Position numbers and translations under genes: made by a program
In this document: one piece after another, positions 31,960 through 40,492 of the stretch
Layout of the letters: each line of letters begins with the position of its first letter
How positions within the stretch are numbered: the stretch's first letter is position 1
Notes under the pieces: generated by a model
Databases searched by the model: none
What the model was told of the DNA's origin: nothing
What the model saw: only the letters and a program-made list of their open reading frames with translations
NCBI RefSeq assembly: GCF_030063415.1
Contig: NZ_JASITA010000030.1
Coordinates: forward strand, 25,079-89,078
Direction: 5' to 3'
From: Streptomyces sp. H27-C3
GTDB lineage: Bacteria > Actinomycetota > Actinomycetes > Streptomycetales > Streptomycetaceae
DNA: 64,000 nucleotides

Positions 31960-32466
31960 TCACTTCCGGCCGCCGCGCGAGCGCGAGGAGCTGCTGCTGG
32001 AGGAGGAGTTGGTGACGTTCACGCTGACGTTGACGTTCGTCCCGGACTTCCGCGACAGGCCGCCCTTGACCATCAGGAACAGCGCGCCCACCCCGGCCGC
32101 GGTCGCCGCGACGCCGATACCGGCCATCTGCGCGGCGTGCCCGGCGTCGCTGAGGCCGGGCCCGTAGTGCCCGGCCACACCCAAGATGGTCGCCGTGGAT
32201 CCCCCGCCGGCCAGCATCCGCATCGGCCACGGGTCCTTGTGGGCGGGCCCGACCGGCGCGGCCTCAGTGTGTTCGGCGGGCTGCGGCAGGTAGGCCAGGA
32301 CGCGTTGCCCGTTGGGCGCCAGGGCCCACACCATGCCCGCCGGGGCCGCGTTGACGGGCGCGGGCGGGGCGTCGGGGTGGCCGGGCGGGAAGGAGGAGCT
32401 GTCGGTGGTCGGCCAGTCCTTGAAGAGGCTGGTGGAGATCTCGTCTCCCATGGAGTGCTGGTTCAT
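31960..32466 (-). CDS. Membrane protein of transfer module, unknown
   Basis: A 168-residue protein. N-terminal soluble part (MNQHSMGDEISTSLFKDWPT, MVWALAPNGQRVLAYLPQP), two membrane segments (GSTATILGVAGHYGPGL, MAGIGVAATAAGVGALFLMV) and a Ser/Arg-rich tail. Typical of small membrane proteins next to Streptomyces transfer genes. Function unknown. Confidence 0.65.
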   Translation of the reverse strand: MNQHSMGDEISTSLFKDWPTTDSSSFPPGHPDAPPAPVNAAPAGMVWALAPNGQRVLAYLPQPAEHTEAAPVGPAHKDPWPMRMLAGGGSTATILGVAGHYGPGLSDAGHAAQMAGIGVAATAAGVGALFLMVKGGLSRKSGTNVNVSVNVTNSSSSSSSSRSRGGRK

Positions 32467-32657
32467 CGGTGGTCTCCCGGGGGGTCGGTGGCGGGGGCGG
32501 GCGGTGATGTGCGGAGGGTGCGCAGGGGGACGGTGCCGTGCAGGGCCCGGCGCAGCGGGCTGTCGGTGAGGGCGGGGTCCAGGAGGGCGATGACGCGCGA
32601 GCCGTCGCTCTCGTAGGCGACAGCCAGCTCGTCGGCCGGGTCGGGGGTGCGGGTCAC
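32463..32657 (-). CDS. Small soluble protein of transfer module
   Basis: A 64-residue protein from a GTG that overlaps the neighbours on both sides by 4 nt. Contains ELAVAYESDGSRVIALLDPA. No function recognised, but the tight coupling supports it as real. Confidence 0.55.
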   Translation of the reverse strand: MTRTPDPADELAVAYESDGSRVIALLDPALTDSPLRRALHGTVPLRTLRTSPPAPATDPPGDHR

Positions 32658-32932
32658 GGCGGGTCCAGTTCTGCGAAAGAGGGGGGTTTGTTCTCGGTCG
32701 GGGGGGGCACAACCACCACCCCCCACACAAAGACGTTGTTTTTGCTGAACGTGTCGGCGAACCCCTTGAGGAAGCGGTTGATGCCGGGGGCCATGCCGGT
32801 GCTGGCGAGGAAGAAGCCGAAGAGGACGGCGGCGACGGCGGACCCGATCGACAGCCGGCCGGTGCGGTTGAGGACCACGAGGACGACCGCGAGCAGGACG
32901 ACTGCGGAGAGGCTGATGGCCATGCCGGTCAC
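32654..32932 (-). CDS. Small membrane protein
   Basis: A 92-residue protein with two membrane segments (ISLSAVVLLAVVLVVLNR, AVAAVLFGFFLASTGMA). The soluble part GINRFLKGFADTFSKNNVF has been seen in small proteins beside plasmid ftsK genes. GTG start overlapping the ftsK stop (GTGA); ATG 32923 is an alternative. Confidence 0.65.
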   Translation of the reverse strand: MTGMAISLSAVVLLAVVLVVLNRTGRLSIGSAVAAVLFGFFLASTGMAPGINRFLKGFADTFSKNNVFVWGVVVVPPPTENKPPSFAELDPP

Positions 32933-35900
32933 TCCCCCGCCGTGTCGTTGCGTAGCGCGGCGAGGAAGTCCTCGAGGTCGTCGGGCTTGACCAGGACGTC
33001 GCGGGCCCTGGAGCCTTCGCCCGGTCCCACCACGCCCCTGTCCTCCATGTAGTCCATGAGCTGGCCGGCCTTGGCGAAACCGACGCGCAGCTTGCGCTGC
33101 AGCATCGACGTCGAGCCGAACTGCGTGGAGACCACCAGCTCGATGGCCTGCGCCAGCAGGTCGAGGTCGTCGCCGCTGATGTCCTCGACGATCCCCCTCT
33201 TCTGCTGGTTGCCCTCGGCGACGTCGTCTCGGAAGACGGGGGTCATCTGGTTCTTGCAGTGCCGGACGATCACCTCGATCTCGTCCTCGGTGACGAAGGC
33301 GCCCTGCACACGCGCGGGGGTGTTGGCGCCCATCGGCAGGAACAGCCCGTCGCCCTCGCCGATCAGCTTCTCGGCGCCGGGCTGGTCGAGGATGACCCGG
33401 CTGTCGGTAAGGGAGGCGGTGGCGAAAGCGAGCCGGGAGGGCACGTTCGCCTTGATCAGCCCGGTTACGACGTCCACCGAGGGCCGCTGGGTGGCGAGCA
33501 CCAGGTGGATGCCGGCGGCGCGGGCCAGCTGGGTGATGCGGACGATGGAGTCCTCGACGTCCCTGGGCGCGACCATCATCAGGTCCGCCAGCTCGTCGAC
33601 GATGACGAGCAGGTACGGGTAGGGCTTGAGCTCGCGCTCACTGCCCGCCGGGGCCTTCACCTTGCCGCTGCGCACGGCCTTGTTGAAGTCGTCGATGTGC
33701 CGGAAGCCGTACGCCGCGAGGTCGTCGTAACGCAGGTCCATCTCCCGTACGACCCACTGGAGCGCCTCGGCGGCCTGCTTCGGGTTGGTGATGATCGGCG
33801 TGATCAGGTGCGGGATGCCCTCGTAGGCGGACAGCTCGACCCGCTTGGGGTCGATCAGGACCATGCGCACGTCGTCGGGGGTCGCCCGCATGAGGACCGA
33901 GGTGATCACGGCGTTGATGCACGAGGACTTGCCGGACCCGGTGGCTCCGGCGATCAGGCCGTGCGGCATCTTCGCGAGGTTGGCCAGTACGTAGCCGCCC
34001 TCGACGTCCTTGCCGAGCGCGACCAGCAGCGGGTGGTCGTCCTCGGTGACCGCGGCCAGACGCAGCACGTCACCGAGATGGACCATCTCGCGGTCAGTGT
34101 TCGGGACCTCCACGCCGACCGCCGACTTGCCGGGGATCGGGCTGAGGATCCGCACGTCCGGGTTGGCGACCGCGTACTCGATGTTCTTCGCCAGCGCGGT
34201 GATCCGCTCGACCTTCACCGCCCTCCCGAGCGTGACCTCGTAGCGCGTGACCGTCGGACCGCGCGAGAAGCCGGTGACCTTGGCGTCGACCTTGAACTGG
34301 GCGAAGACGGTGGTCAGCGCCTGGATCACGGCGTCGTTGGCCTCGGTGTGCTCCTTGGCGGGGGTGCCGCACTCCAGGAGGTCCAGCGCGGGCAGCGAGT
34401 AGGTGTTGCCGCTGGCGAGCCGGTGCTGCGCCGGGCGCGGGCGGACCTCGGCCGGGGCAGCCGGGGCTTCGGCCACGGGCTCGGTCTGCTGCGGGAGGAC
34501 CTGCTCGTCTTCCGTGTTCGCCGGCGCCGTCTCCGGGCCCCAGATGTACAGGCCCTTGCGCGGTCGGTGCATCAGCTGGTCGCGGACGTCGTGGGTGAGC
34601 CACGTCTGGACGGTGGCCCGGTCGAACTTGCTGCCGTACTCGTTGCCGAGGCGGGCGAAGATCTCCTGGGTGGAGCAGCCGGGGGCACCGGCCTCCTTGA
34701 CCACGCGCCTCACGAAGGCGCGGCGCGGGTCGATGCTCTTGTCCTCGGTCGGGTCGACCTGTGCCGGGGCGGCCGGGCGCACGGGAACGGCCGGGCGCGA
34801 CTCCGGCGTCGCGGGGCGGGAGTTACGGCCGCCGGCGTTGCGGTAGCGGTCGAACTCGACGACGACGTCGTCCTTCTCCGGCATGGAGGCCGCGGGCCGG
34901 GTGGCCCCGCCCGGGCGCCGGTCGGTGACGCCCAGGGTGCTCCAGATCTGCGACGGCGGCAGGCCCAGGCGCTCGGCCGTCGACCCGAAGCCACTGCTGC
35001 GCGCGGGCGCCGTCGGGCCCTGCGGGCTGCGGGGCGCGGGTGTCGACGGGCGGCTCCCGGCGCCGACGAGGGTGCGCTCGTCGCCGTCCTCCTCGTCGTC
35101 CAGGTCCTCCAGGAGGTGGCGGATGCGCTCGAAGTCCCAGCGCGTGTCGTACTGGTCGCCGATCGCGGCGCGGATGTCGTTGACCGCCTTGGCGTCCAGG
35201 GACGGGCGGATCCAGGTGTGCTGCTCGGCCAGGGCGGCGATGTTCTCCGGGTCGGAGTCGTTGACGTACTTGCCCTTGGCCGGCATCGGCCGGCGCACTC
35301 CGCTGCCCTTCAGCTTGGCGTAGAGCGAGCCGTCGAACTCGAGCTTGGAGAGGTCCATCGCCCGGTAGTCGTCGGGGAAGACATACCTGGTCTCGTTGCG
35401 CTCGCCCATGCGCATCCCGATGCGGGAGTCGTACTGGCTCTTGTTCTCGCCGCCACCCATGTTGGGGCCGGTACCGCGCTGCACAGCGTCGATCTCGTCG
35501 CAGGCGGCCTTGCGGCCCTTCTTCTTGATCCGGCGCTTGAGCTGAGCGGCCTCGGGGAGCTGCTCGAAGAGGTCGGCGACCTCGTCGCTCACCAGGATGA
35601 TCGCCGGTTCCTTCTCGGAGGGGACCAGCTTGCCGTTGACCCGGGCGGACCGTCCGTCGACGACGGCCATGGCGGCCTCGAGCTGCAGCATCGCCTCCTC
35701 GGGGCTGGTGGCCACCCAGTCGATGACGGGCCGGTTGCAGCCGGGGCGCTTCTCCAGGAACGGCTTCAGCCACGGCCGGGCGGTCGCGCCGCCGCCCATG
35801 TCCGTCATCCAGATCACGGCGTCGGCGCAGCGGGTCAGGTACGACAGGATGACGTGGAGCAGGACGCTCTTGCCCGAGCCGCGCATGCCGGCGATGAGGA

Positions 35901-36786
35901 CCGCGTTCTGCCGCATCAGCAGCATGACCATCTCGCCGTCCTCGTAGACGGCGATCGGGAACGGGTCGTTGATGCTGATCGGGCCGTGCTCGTCCTCGAG
36001 CGGGAAGCTCTCGGAGAGGACGTCGCGGGTGGTGACGTGCATCCACACCTGGCCAGCCGCGCCGCGGATCTCCTCGAAGCGCACGGACCCGGCGCGGACG
36101 TCGCCCTTGGCGACCTCGAGCGCGCGGACCTCGTTGTCCAGGCGGGCGGGGGTCACCGAGCCGTTGGAGGCGGTCAGGTCCAGGCGGATGCTGTAGCCGG
36201 AGCCGCGGTTGGTGCGCTCGCCGGTCTCCCGTACGCCCTTGAGGTTGCGGCGCAGGAAGACGCCCTCCCACTCGGTGGCCTCGCGGTCGGCCGGGTCGTC
36301 CGTGTACCGGCCCTCGTGCTCGGCGGCGATCTCCTCGCGGCGGGAGTAGCGGAACCAGGGGTAGAGCAGGGTGTAGATGGAGGTGGCGCCGATGAAGCTG
36401 GCGGCGCTGGTCAGGCTGAACGGTGTGGCCGTCGCGGCGTAGGTGAGCCACGAGGTCGCGGCGGCCACGGCGGTGGTCAGGTACAGGCCCTGCCAGCGGC
36501 CCATGCCGCGCAGGCCGTGGGAGCGCTCGGCGTCGCCCTTGGCCCAGGCGCCCAGCGCGGTCGCGCCGGTGGACACCAGGGCGACACCGCCCAGGGCGAG
36601 GGAGGCGTGGGTGCCCAGCGGCAGGCCCATCAGCTCGAGCGGGGTGCTGTTGCTGATGGCGTCGAACTGGTTCATGAAGCAGGCGCCGGCCCCGACCCAC
36701 AGGCTGCTGATCGGGACGGTGGCGGCGCGCCCCAGCTTGTAGGCGTCCTGGGGAGGAACGCTGCTGCGGGTCTTGGTGGCTGCCAT
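32929..36786 (-). CDS. FtsK/SpoIIIE-type DNA translocase with two motor domains
   Basis: A 1,285-residue protein. N-terminal membrane segments (LALGGVALVSTGATALGAWA, LYLTTAVAAATSWLTYAATA) are followed by a first ATPase (Walker A GMRGSGKS at about 306, Walker B IILVSDEVADLF) typical of Streptomyces plasmid Tra proteins. After a Pro-rich linker comes a complete FtsK C-terminal motor (Walker A GATGSGKSSCINAV, DPKRVELSAYEGIPHL, LLVIVDELADLMM, LATQRPSVDVVTGLIKANVP). It ends in a gamma domain (FGSTSMLQRKLRVGFAKAGQ). Tra-type proteins move double-stranded DNA between mycelia. The two-motor fusion is unusual. Start ATG 36784-36786. Confidence 0.9.
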   Translation of the reverse strand: MAATKTRSSVPPQDAYKLGRAATVPISSLWVGAGACFMNQFDAISNSTPLELMGLPLGTHASLALGGVALVSTGATALGAWAKGDAERSHGLRGMGRWQGLYLTTAVAAATSWLTYAATATPFSLTSAASFIGATSIYTLLYPWFRYSRREEIAAEHEGRYTDDPADREATEWEGVFLRRNLKGVRETGERTNRGSGYSIRLDLTASNGSVTPARLDNEVRALEVAKGDVRAGSVRFEEIRGAAGQVWMHVTTRDVLSESFPLEDEHGPISINDPFPIAVYEDGEMVMLLMRQNAVLIAGMRGSGKSVLLHVILSYLTRCADAVIWMTDMGGGATARPWLKPFLEKRPGCNRPVIDWVATSPEEAMLQLEAAMAVVDGRSARVNGKLVPSEKEPAIILVSDEVADLFEQLPEAAQLKRRIKKKGRKAACDEIDAVQRGTGPNMGGGENKSQYDSRIGMRMGERNETRYVFPDDYRAMDLSKLEFDGSLYAKLKGSGVRRPMPAKGKYVNDSDPENIAALAEQHTWIRPSLDAKAVNDIRAAIGDQYDTRWDFERIRHLLEDLDDEEDGDERTLVGAGSRPSTPAPRSPQGPTAPARSSGFGSTAERLGLPPSQIWSTLGVTDRRPGGATRPAASMPEKDDVVVEFDRYRNAGGRNSRPATPESRPAVPVRPAAPAQVDPTEDKSIDPRRAFVRRVVKEAGAPGCSTQEIFARLGNEYGSKFDRATVQTWLTHDVRDQLMHRPRKGLYIWGPETAPANTEDEQVLPQQTEPVAEAPAAPAEVRPRPAQHRLASGNTYSLPALDLLECGTPAKEHTEANDAVIQALTTVFAQFKVDAKVTGFSRGPTVTRYEVTLGRAVKVERITALAKNIEYAVANPDVRILSPIPGKSAVGVEVPNTDREMVHLGDVLRLAAVTEDDHPLLVALGKDVEGGYVLANLAKMPHGLIAGATGSGKSSCINAVITSVLMRATPDDVRMVLIDPKRVELSAYEGIPHLITPIITNPKQAAEALQWVVREMDLRYDDLAAYGFRHIDDFNKAVRSGKVKAPAGSERELKPYPYLLVIVDELADLMMVAPRDVEDSIVRITQLARAAGIHLVLATQRPSVDVVTGLIKANVPSRLAFATASLTDSRVILDQPGAEKLIGEGDGLFLPMGANTPARVQGAFVTEDEIEVIVRHCKNQMTPVFRDDVAEGNQQKRGIVEDISGDDLDLLAQAIELVVSTQFGSTSMLQRKLRVGFAKAGQLMDYMEDRGVVGPGEGSRARDVLVKPDDLEDFLAALRNDTAGE

Positions 36787-36854
36787 GGGATTCGGTGTCC
36801 TTCCGGGTGATGGTGCGGGGCAGGGAGGGTGGGGAGAGTGGGTGCCGGGCGGCG

Positions 36855-38903
36855 TCAGGACTGGACGTTCCAGAACTCGCCTTCGTTCGGGCGCGGGTTC
36901 TCGTGACGCTCGATGTCCTCGGCCTGCTCGATGCGCCAGGACTCGATGACGCTCTGGACCATGTCGACCATGCCGGCGTTGGCCGAGGCGAATTCGAGGA
37001 CCATTTCGACGACGCCGGGCTTCACGCCGTACTGGTCCTGCAGGCGCTCGGCCATCTGCTGCAGGCTCTGGGCGAAGTTCTCGAACATCGGGGCCATGTC
37101 GTCGAGGTGCTGGGTGAGTTCCTCGACGGTCTGCGGCTCGTACTGGCCGGTGACGAAGTCGAAGGCTTCGCTGACTGCTTCGATCGGGGTGGCACCCACG
37201 GTCTTGGCTCCTGTCGTGGTGGGGGTGGCGGGCACATGGATCGGGACAGGCGTCCCGGGGTTGACCTTCACGGCCTTCTTGAGGCTGACCTTGCGGGCGA
37301 CGGCGATGGCCACCCCGGCGGGGTTGGCGAGGCCGGTGGCCGCGTAGTGGCGCAGCAGCCAGGAGGAGACCCGCCGGCGGCGCATCACCCACTGGCCGGA
37401 GCGCAGGGCCTTCGCCAGGCCCCAGGCCATGCCGCTGGCGATCCGGGGCATGTAGTTGGGGCCGCCGGAGGAGTTCGCGATGCGCAGCATGTGGCGGTGG
37501 GCCCAGCCCAGGCGCTTGCCGACGGCCATGACGCCCTTGGCGATGATCGGCGAGACGAAGGCGTTGCCCGCCCGCGTGGCCCGGCGGCCGCCGCGCCACA
37601 GCTTCTTGCTGCCGCGCTTCATCATGCGGACCTTGCGGCTCGTCGCGGCCCGCTTGAGGCGGCGGTGCATCTTCTTCGCACCCTTGGTGTACGCCTTCTT
37701 CTTCGGCGTCTTGACCGCAGGTCCGCCCTTCCGCTTACCGGAAGTGGTCGCCTTCCGCTTCTTGAAGATGCGGCGCCTGGTCTTCGTCGGGGACTTCGCT
37801 GCTCCCTTCTTCTTCGGGGACTTCTTCGCCGCTCCCTTCTTCGGGGTGGTCGGCTTCTTCTTCGGCGTGGGCGCGGGCCGCTTCCCGGCCTTCTTCGCGG
37901 CCCGGGCCGCGGCGGCGGCCTTGCGGCCGGTCGTCTTGACCGTGGGCTTGGGCGTGGACTTCTTCTTCAGTGCCACCTTCTTCTTCAGCGCCGCTGCCTT
38001 CTTCTTCGCCGCTGAAGTCTTCGTCGCCCCCGCGCCCTTGGAGGCGGACCCGCCGGCCGACGAACCGCCGCGGCCGGTCAGCTTGCCCAGGGCGCGCTTG
38101 GTGAGCGACGGCTTCGCGTGCGCACCGGTGTTGCGGCCCGTCGACCCGCCCGCGGCCGGCCGGTTGGCCCCGCTGCTCGGCTTCACCGCGCCGCCCCGTC
38201 CGGTGGAGGACCTCGCCGCTCCCCCGCCCAGGCCGCCGGTGTTCTTCCGGCCCGGGCCGGTGCCCTTGCCGCTCGTGACGTGACGCCCGGCAGCGCCCTT
38301 GCCCGCCGCGCCGCCCGCAGCGGACTTCGCCGCGTTCGTACGGGCGTTGCGCTTGGCCGAGCGGGCCCCGGCGGACGGGCTCGCCCCGCCACCGGCCTGC
38401 CCGGCGGTCTTCCGGCCGGCCGCGCCCTTGCCGCCGCGGCCGAACAGCCCGCCGCCGCTCTTCACGCCGGCCCCGGACCTCCCGCCGGCTGCTCCGGTGC
38501 CCTTGCGGCCCAGGAGGCGTCCGGCGGCGCGGGCCGAGGGGTTGGTGCGGGCCGTACGGGCGCGGCCGCCCTTGTTGGCGGCGCGGCGGTCGCGTGCCCG
38601 CCGCCACAGCGCCCGCACGCTGAGGGCGGTTCCGATGACCGCGGCGATCGCCAGGCCGATCATCATCCACTGGCCGTACAGGTGGGCGAGGTAACTCGCT
38701 GCAATCATCGCGATGGGCGGGGCCGCAGTGAGCGCAAGGGCGGTGAGGCCACTCAACGGTTCGGAGTCGGCCTCGGGAGCGGCCTGTGCCGGGGTGCGCG
38801 GCGCGGGTGCCGCAGGCGGCGGGAGGGTGGCGGTAGCGGCGCCCGGAGCCCCAGGCGCAGCCGCCGCCGGGGGCTGCGAGTTGAAGTCGAAGCTGGTGCT
38901 CAC
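36855..38903 (-). CDS. Highly basic membrane protein, histone-H1-like middle
   Basis: A 682-residue protein. N-terminal Pro/Ala stretch, two membrane segments (LTALALTAAPPIAMIAASYL, WMMIGLAIAAVIGTALSV), then about 330 residues dominated by Lys, Ala, Gly and Pro (AAKKKAAALKKKVALKKKST, KKSPKKKGAAKSPTKTRRR), then a folded C-terminal region (TVEELTQHLDDMAPMFENFA, VVEMVLEFASANAGMVDMVQ). The layout suggests a membrane-tethered DNA-binding partner of the translocase. GTG 38903 has GAGGAAG 8 nt upstream. An in-frame ATG at 39000-39002 would add an Asn-rich leader. Confidence 0.75.
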   Translation of the reverse strand: MSTSFDFNSQPPAAAAPGAPGAATATLPPPAAPAPRTPAQAAPEADSEPLSGLTALALTAAPPIAMIAASYLAHLYGQWMMIGLAIAAVIGTALSVRALWRRARDRRAANKGGRARTARTNPSARAAGRLLGRKGTGAAGGRSGAGVKSGGGLFGRGGKGAAGRKTAGQAGGGASPSAGARSAKRNARTNAAKSAAGGAAGKGAAGRHVTSGKGTGPGRKNTGGLGGGAARSSTGRGGAVKPSSGANRPAAGGSTGRNTGAHAKPSLTKRALGKLTGRGGSSAGGSASKGAGATKTSAAKKKAAALKKKVALKKKSTPKPTVKTTGRKAAAAARAAKKAGKRPAPTPKKKPTTPKKGAAKKSPKKKGAAKSPTKTRRRIFKKRKATTSGKRKGGPAVKTPKKKAYTKGAKKMHRRLKRAATSRKVRMMKRGSKKLWRGGRRATRAGNAFVSPIIAKGVMAVGKRLGWAHRHMLRIANSSGGPNYMPRIASGMAWGLAKALRSGQWVMRRRRVSSWLLRHYAATGLANPAGVAIAVARKVSLKKAVKVNPGTPVPIHVPATPTTTGAKTVGATPIEAVSEAFDFVTGQYEPQTVEELTQHLDDMAPMFENFAQSLQQMAERLQDQYGVKPGVVEMVLEFASANAGMVDMVQSVIESWRIEQAEDIERHENPRPNEGEFWNVQS

Positions 38904-38944
38904 AGGAGGCTTCCTCATCTCCGGGTCGGTCACTGTCGGTTGAT

Positions 38945-38995
38945 GTTCGGGTTGTTCGTTGTTGTTGTCGTTGTTGTTGTCGCCCTGTTGTCCGC
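38945..38995. repeat. Short (AAC)n / (GTT)n repeat tract
   Basis: Clusters of GTT/GTC triplets on the plus strand, read as AAC/GAC in frame with the basic membrane protein upstream of its chosen start. It may be a translation enhancer or a coding Asn-rich leader. Confidence 0.5.
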
Positions 38996-39080
38996 AGCTC
39001 ATGGGCTGTTTTTCGGCTCCTGGCGGGGGTTGCGGGCGCGGTTGGGCCCGAGCGACAACAACCAACAACGTCACGTGGTG

Positions 39081-39350
39081 TTACGTGCGCGGGTGGGGGT
39101 CGACGGGCTGTTCCGGTGCCGGGTCGGCCGTGGCGGCCGAGTCGGCGGACGGTGCGTGGGCGGCGGCCAGGGCCGCGTACGCCGCGTACGGCGGGCGGCT
39201 CTTGCCCCACCGGGCTCGGCCGACGAACAGCGGCACTCCCTCGCGGAACAGTTCCAGCAGGCTGCGCCGGCGGACCGTCATGAAGGCCGGGCGGCCGTCA
39301 CGGAAAGTGCCGATGCGGACGGGGGTGGTCGGCTGGTCGTCGGCGCTCAC
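39081..39350 (-). CDS. Small protein of transfer module, unknown
   Basis: An 89-residue protein from GTG: VRIGTFRDGRPAFMTVRRRS then LLELFREGVPLFVGRARWGK and a Pro/Ala tail. Coupled by a 4-nt overlap to the upstream gene. Unknown function. Confidence 0.6.
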   Translation of the reverse strand: MSADDQPTTPVRIGTFRDGRPAFMTVRRRSLLELFREGVPLFVGRARWGKSRPPYAAYAALAAAHAPSADSAATADPAPEQPVDPHPRT

Positions 39351-39547
39351 GGGGTTCCTCCTTCCTGCTGCTGGGCGGTGGCGGGTGCGAGGTCGAGGTC
39401 GACGGTGCACGCGATGGTGTGGGCAGGGTTGAGGCTTTCGATGTGGGCCAGGGCCTCGGCCAGGTCCTTGGCGGCCTGGGCCGAGGTGATGGAGTTCCAC
39501 TCGAAGCGGGTGGGACGGGCCGGGGTGGGTTCGCCGCGCGTTTGCAC
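39347..39547 (-). CDS. Small protein of transfer module, unknown
   Basis: A 66-residue protein: RFEWNSITSAQAAKDLAEAL then AHIESLNPAHTIACTVDLDL. Its GTG lies 3 nt after the upstream stop. Unknown. Confidence 0.55.
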   Translation of the reverse strand: MQTRGEPTPARPTRFEWNSITSAQAAKDLAEALAHIESLNPAHTIACTVDLDLAPATAQQQEGGTP

Positions 39548-39550
39548 TGG

Positions 39551-40087
39551 TCAGAGCCCCAAGACGCGCTGGAGGACGGTCCGCTTGCGCTGGCCGGCCG
39601 GGACGGAACGGGTGATGGTCCGGCCCGGCCGGTGGTTGGCGCTGGGCCGCAGGCCCTTCGGGATGCCGTCGTACGGCAGGTGCAGGCACTCCTCGACGGA
39701 GAGCGGGCCCTGGCGGTCGAGGTCGTCGAGGTCGAAGTGGATCCACGTCTTCAGCGGCTCGTCGTTCGACCGGTGCTGGGCGTCCGGGTCGCCGGGGTTG
39801 CGGCGCAGCCGCTGGGCGTTGAGGTGCTCGAGGGCGGAGTCGAGGATGTCCTTCGCGCCGCGGACCGTCTCGGCGCTCAGGTTCCGTGCCGGCACCTGGT
39901 CGGTGTCGACGTCGAGCTGGATCGTCATGCGCAACGGGAGGTCCCCGGCCTTGTACTGGGCGTCGTAGTCGCCGGGGTGGCGGCGCAGCACTTCGGCGCG
40001 GATCTCGGCGAGGACCGAGCGCAGCATGTCCCGGGATTCGCGTCCGGTCTCGGCGTGCAGTTTGGTGTAGGTCACCGTGATCTCCAT
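39551..40087 (-). CDS. Transfer-module protein, unknown
   Basis: A 178-residue protein MEITVTYTKLHAETGRESRD with two related segments: LAEIRAEVLRRHPGDYDAQY followed by AGDLPLRMTIQLDVD, and ALEHLNAQRLRRNPGDPDAQ followed by SNDEPLKTWIHFDLDD. These look like an internal duplication of about 60 residues. Then a basic tail. No family recognised. Confidence 0.65.
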   Translation of the reverse strand: MEITVTYTKLHAETGRESRDMLRSVLAEIRAEVLRRHPGDYDAQYKAGDLPLRMTIQLDVDTDQVPARNLSAETVRGAKDILDSALEHLNAQRLRRNPGDPDAQHRSNDEPLKTWIHFDLDDLDRQGPLSVEECLHLPYDGIPKGLRPSANHRPGRTITRSVPAGQRKRTVLQRVLGL

Positions 40088-40101
40088 GGGGTGTCAGAGG
40101 G

Positions 40102-40449
40102 TCAGTTGTCGATGTCGATCGATTGGCGGCGGGCGCGCCGGTTCAGCTCGCCCGCGTACTGCCGACGGGCTTCCGCGAGTCGGCGGGCTGCCGTTGCCTT
40201 GGGGCGGTTCAGAACCTGCATGGCGCGGTTCAGATCGACGCGGTTCCAGCCGTCGGTGTCGAGGATCCGGTAGAGGATTCCGACCTCGGAGCGGGCCTTG
40301 GTCTGGCGAGCCAGTTCGGAACCCTGGGGTTCGGAACCGAGGTTCGCCTCGGCGTACGCAGCGATGACTCGCAGCGCGCAGGTTCCGCACAGGGGCAGCG
40401 GTTCGCGAACCTGGGCGGTTCCGGTGCAGGTTCCGACGGAGCAGTTCAT
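40102..40449 (-). CDS. Small protein with N-terminal zinc-binding cysteines
   Basis: A 115-residue protein: MNCSVGTCTGTAQVREPLPL then CGTCALRVIAAYAEANLG, giving a C-x4-C ... C-x2-C set, followed by a C-terminal HTH-like part (DLNRAMQVLNRPKATAARRL). May be a zinc-binding DNA-binding protein. ATG start; unknown function. Confidence 0.6.
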   Translation of the reverse strand: MNCSVGTCTGTAQVREPLPLCGTCALRVIAAYAEANLGSEPQGSELARQTKARSEVGILYRILDTDGWNRVDLNRAMQVLNRPKATAARRLAEARRQYAGELNRRARRQSIDIDN

Positions 40450-40492
40450 GGTTCGGGGTTCCCCTCGGGCAGGTTCCGATGGTTCGGCTGGA

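Noticed and set aside
33259..36810. Long plus-strand frame opposite the translocase gene
   Set aside because: Shadow frame; the minus strand holds clear Walker motifs.
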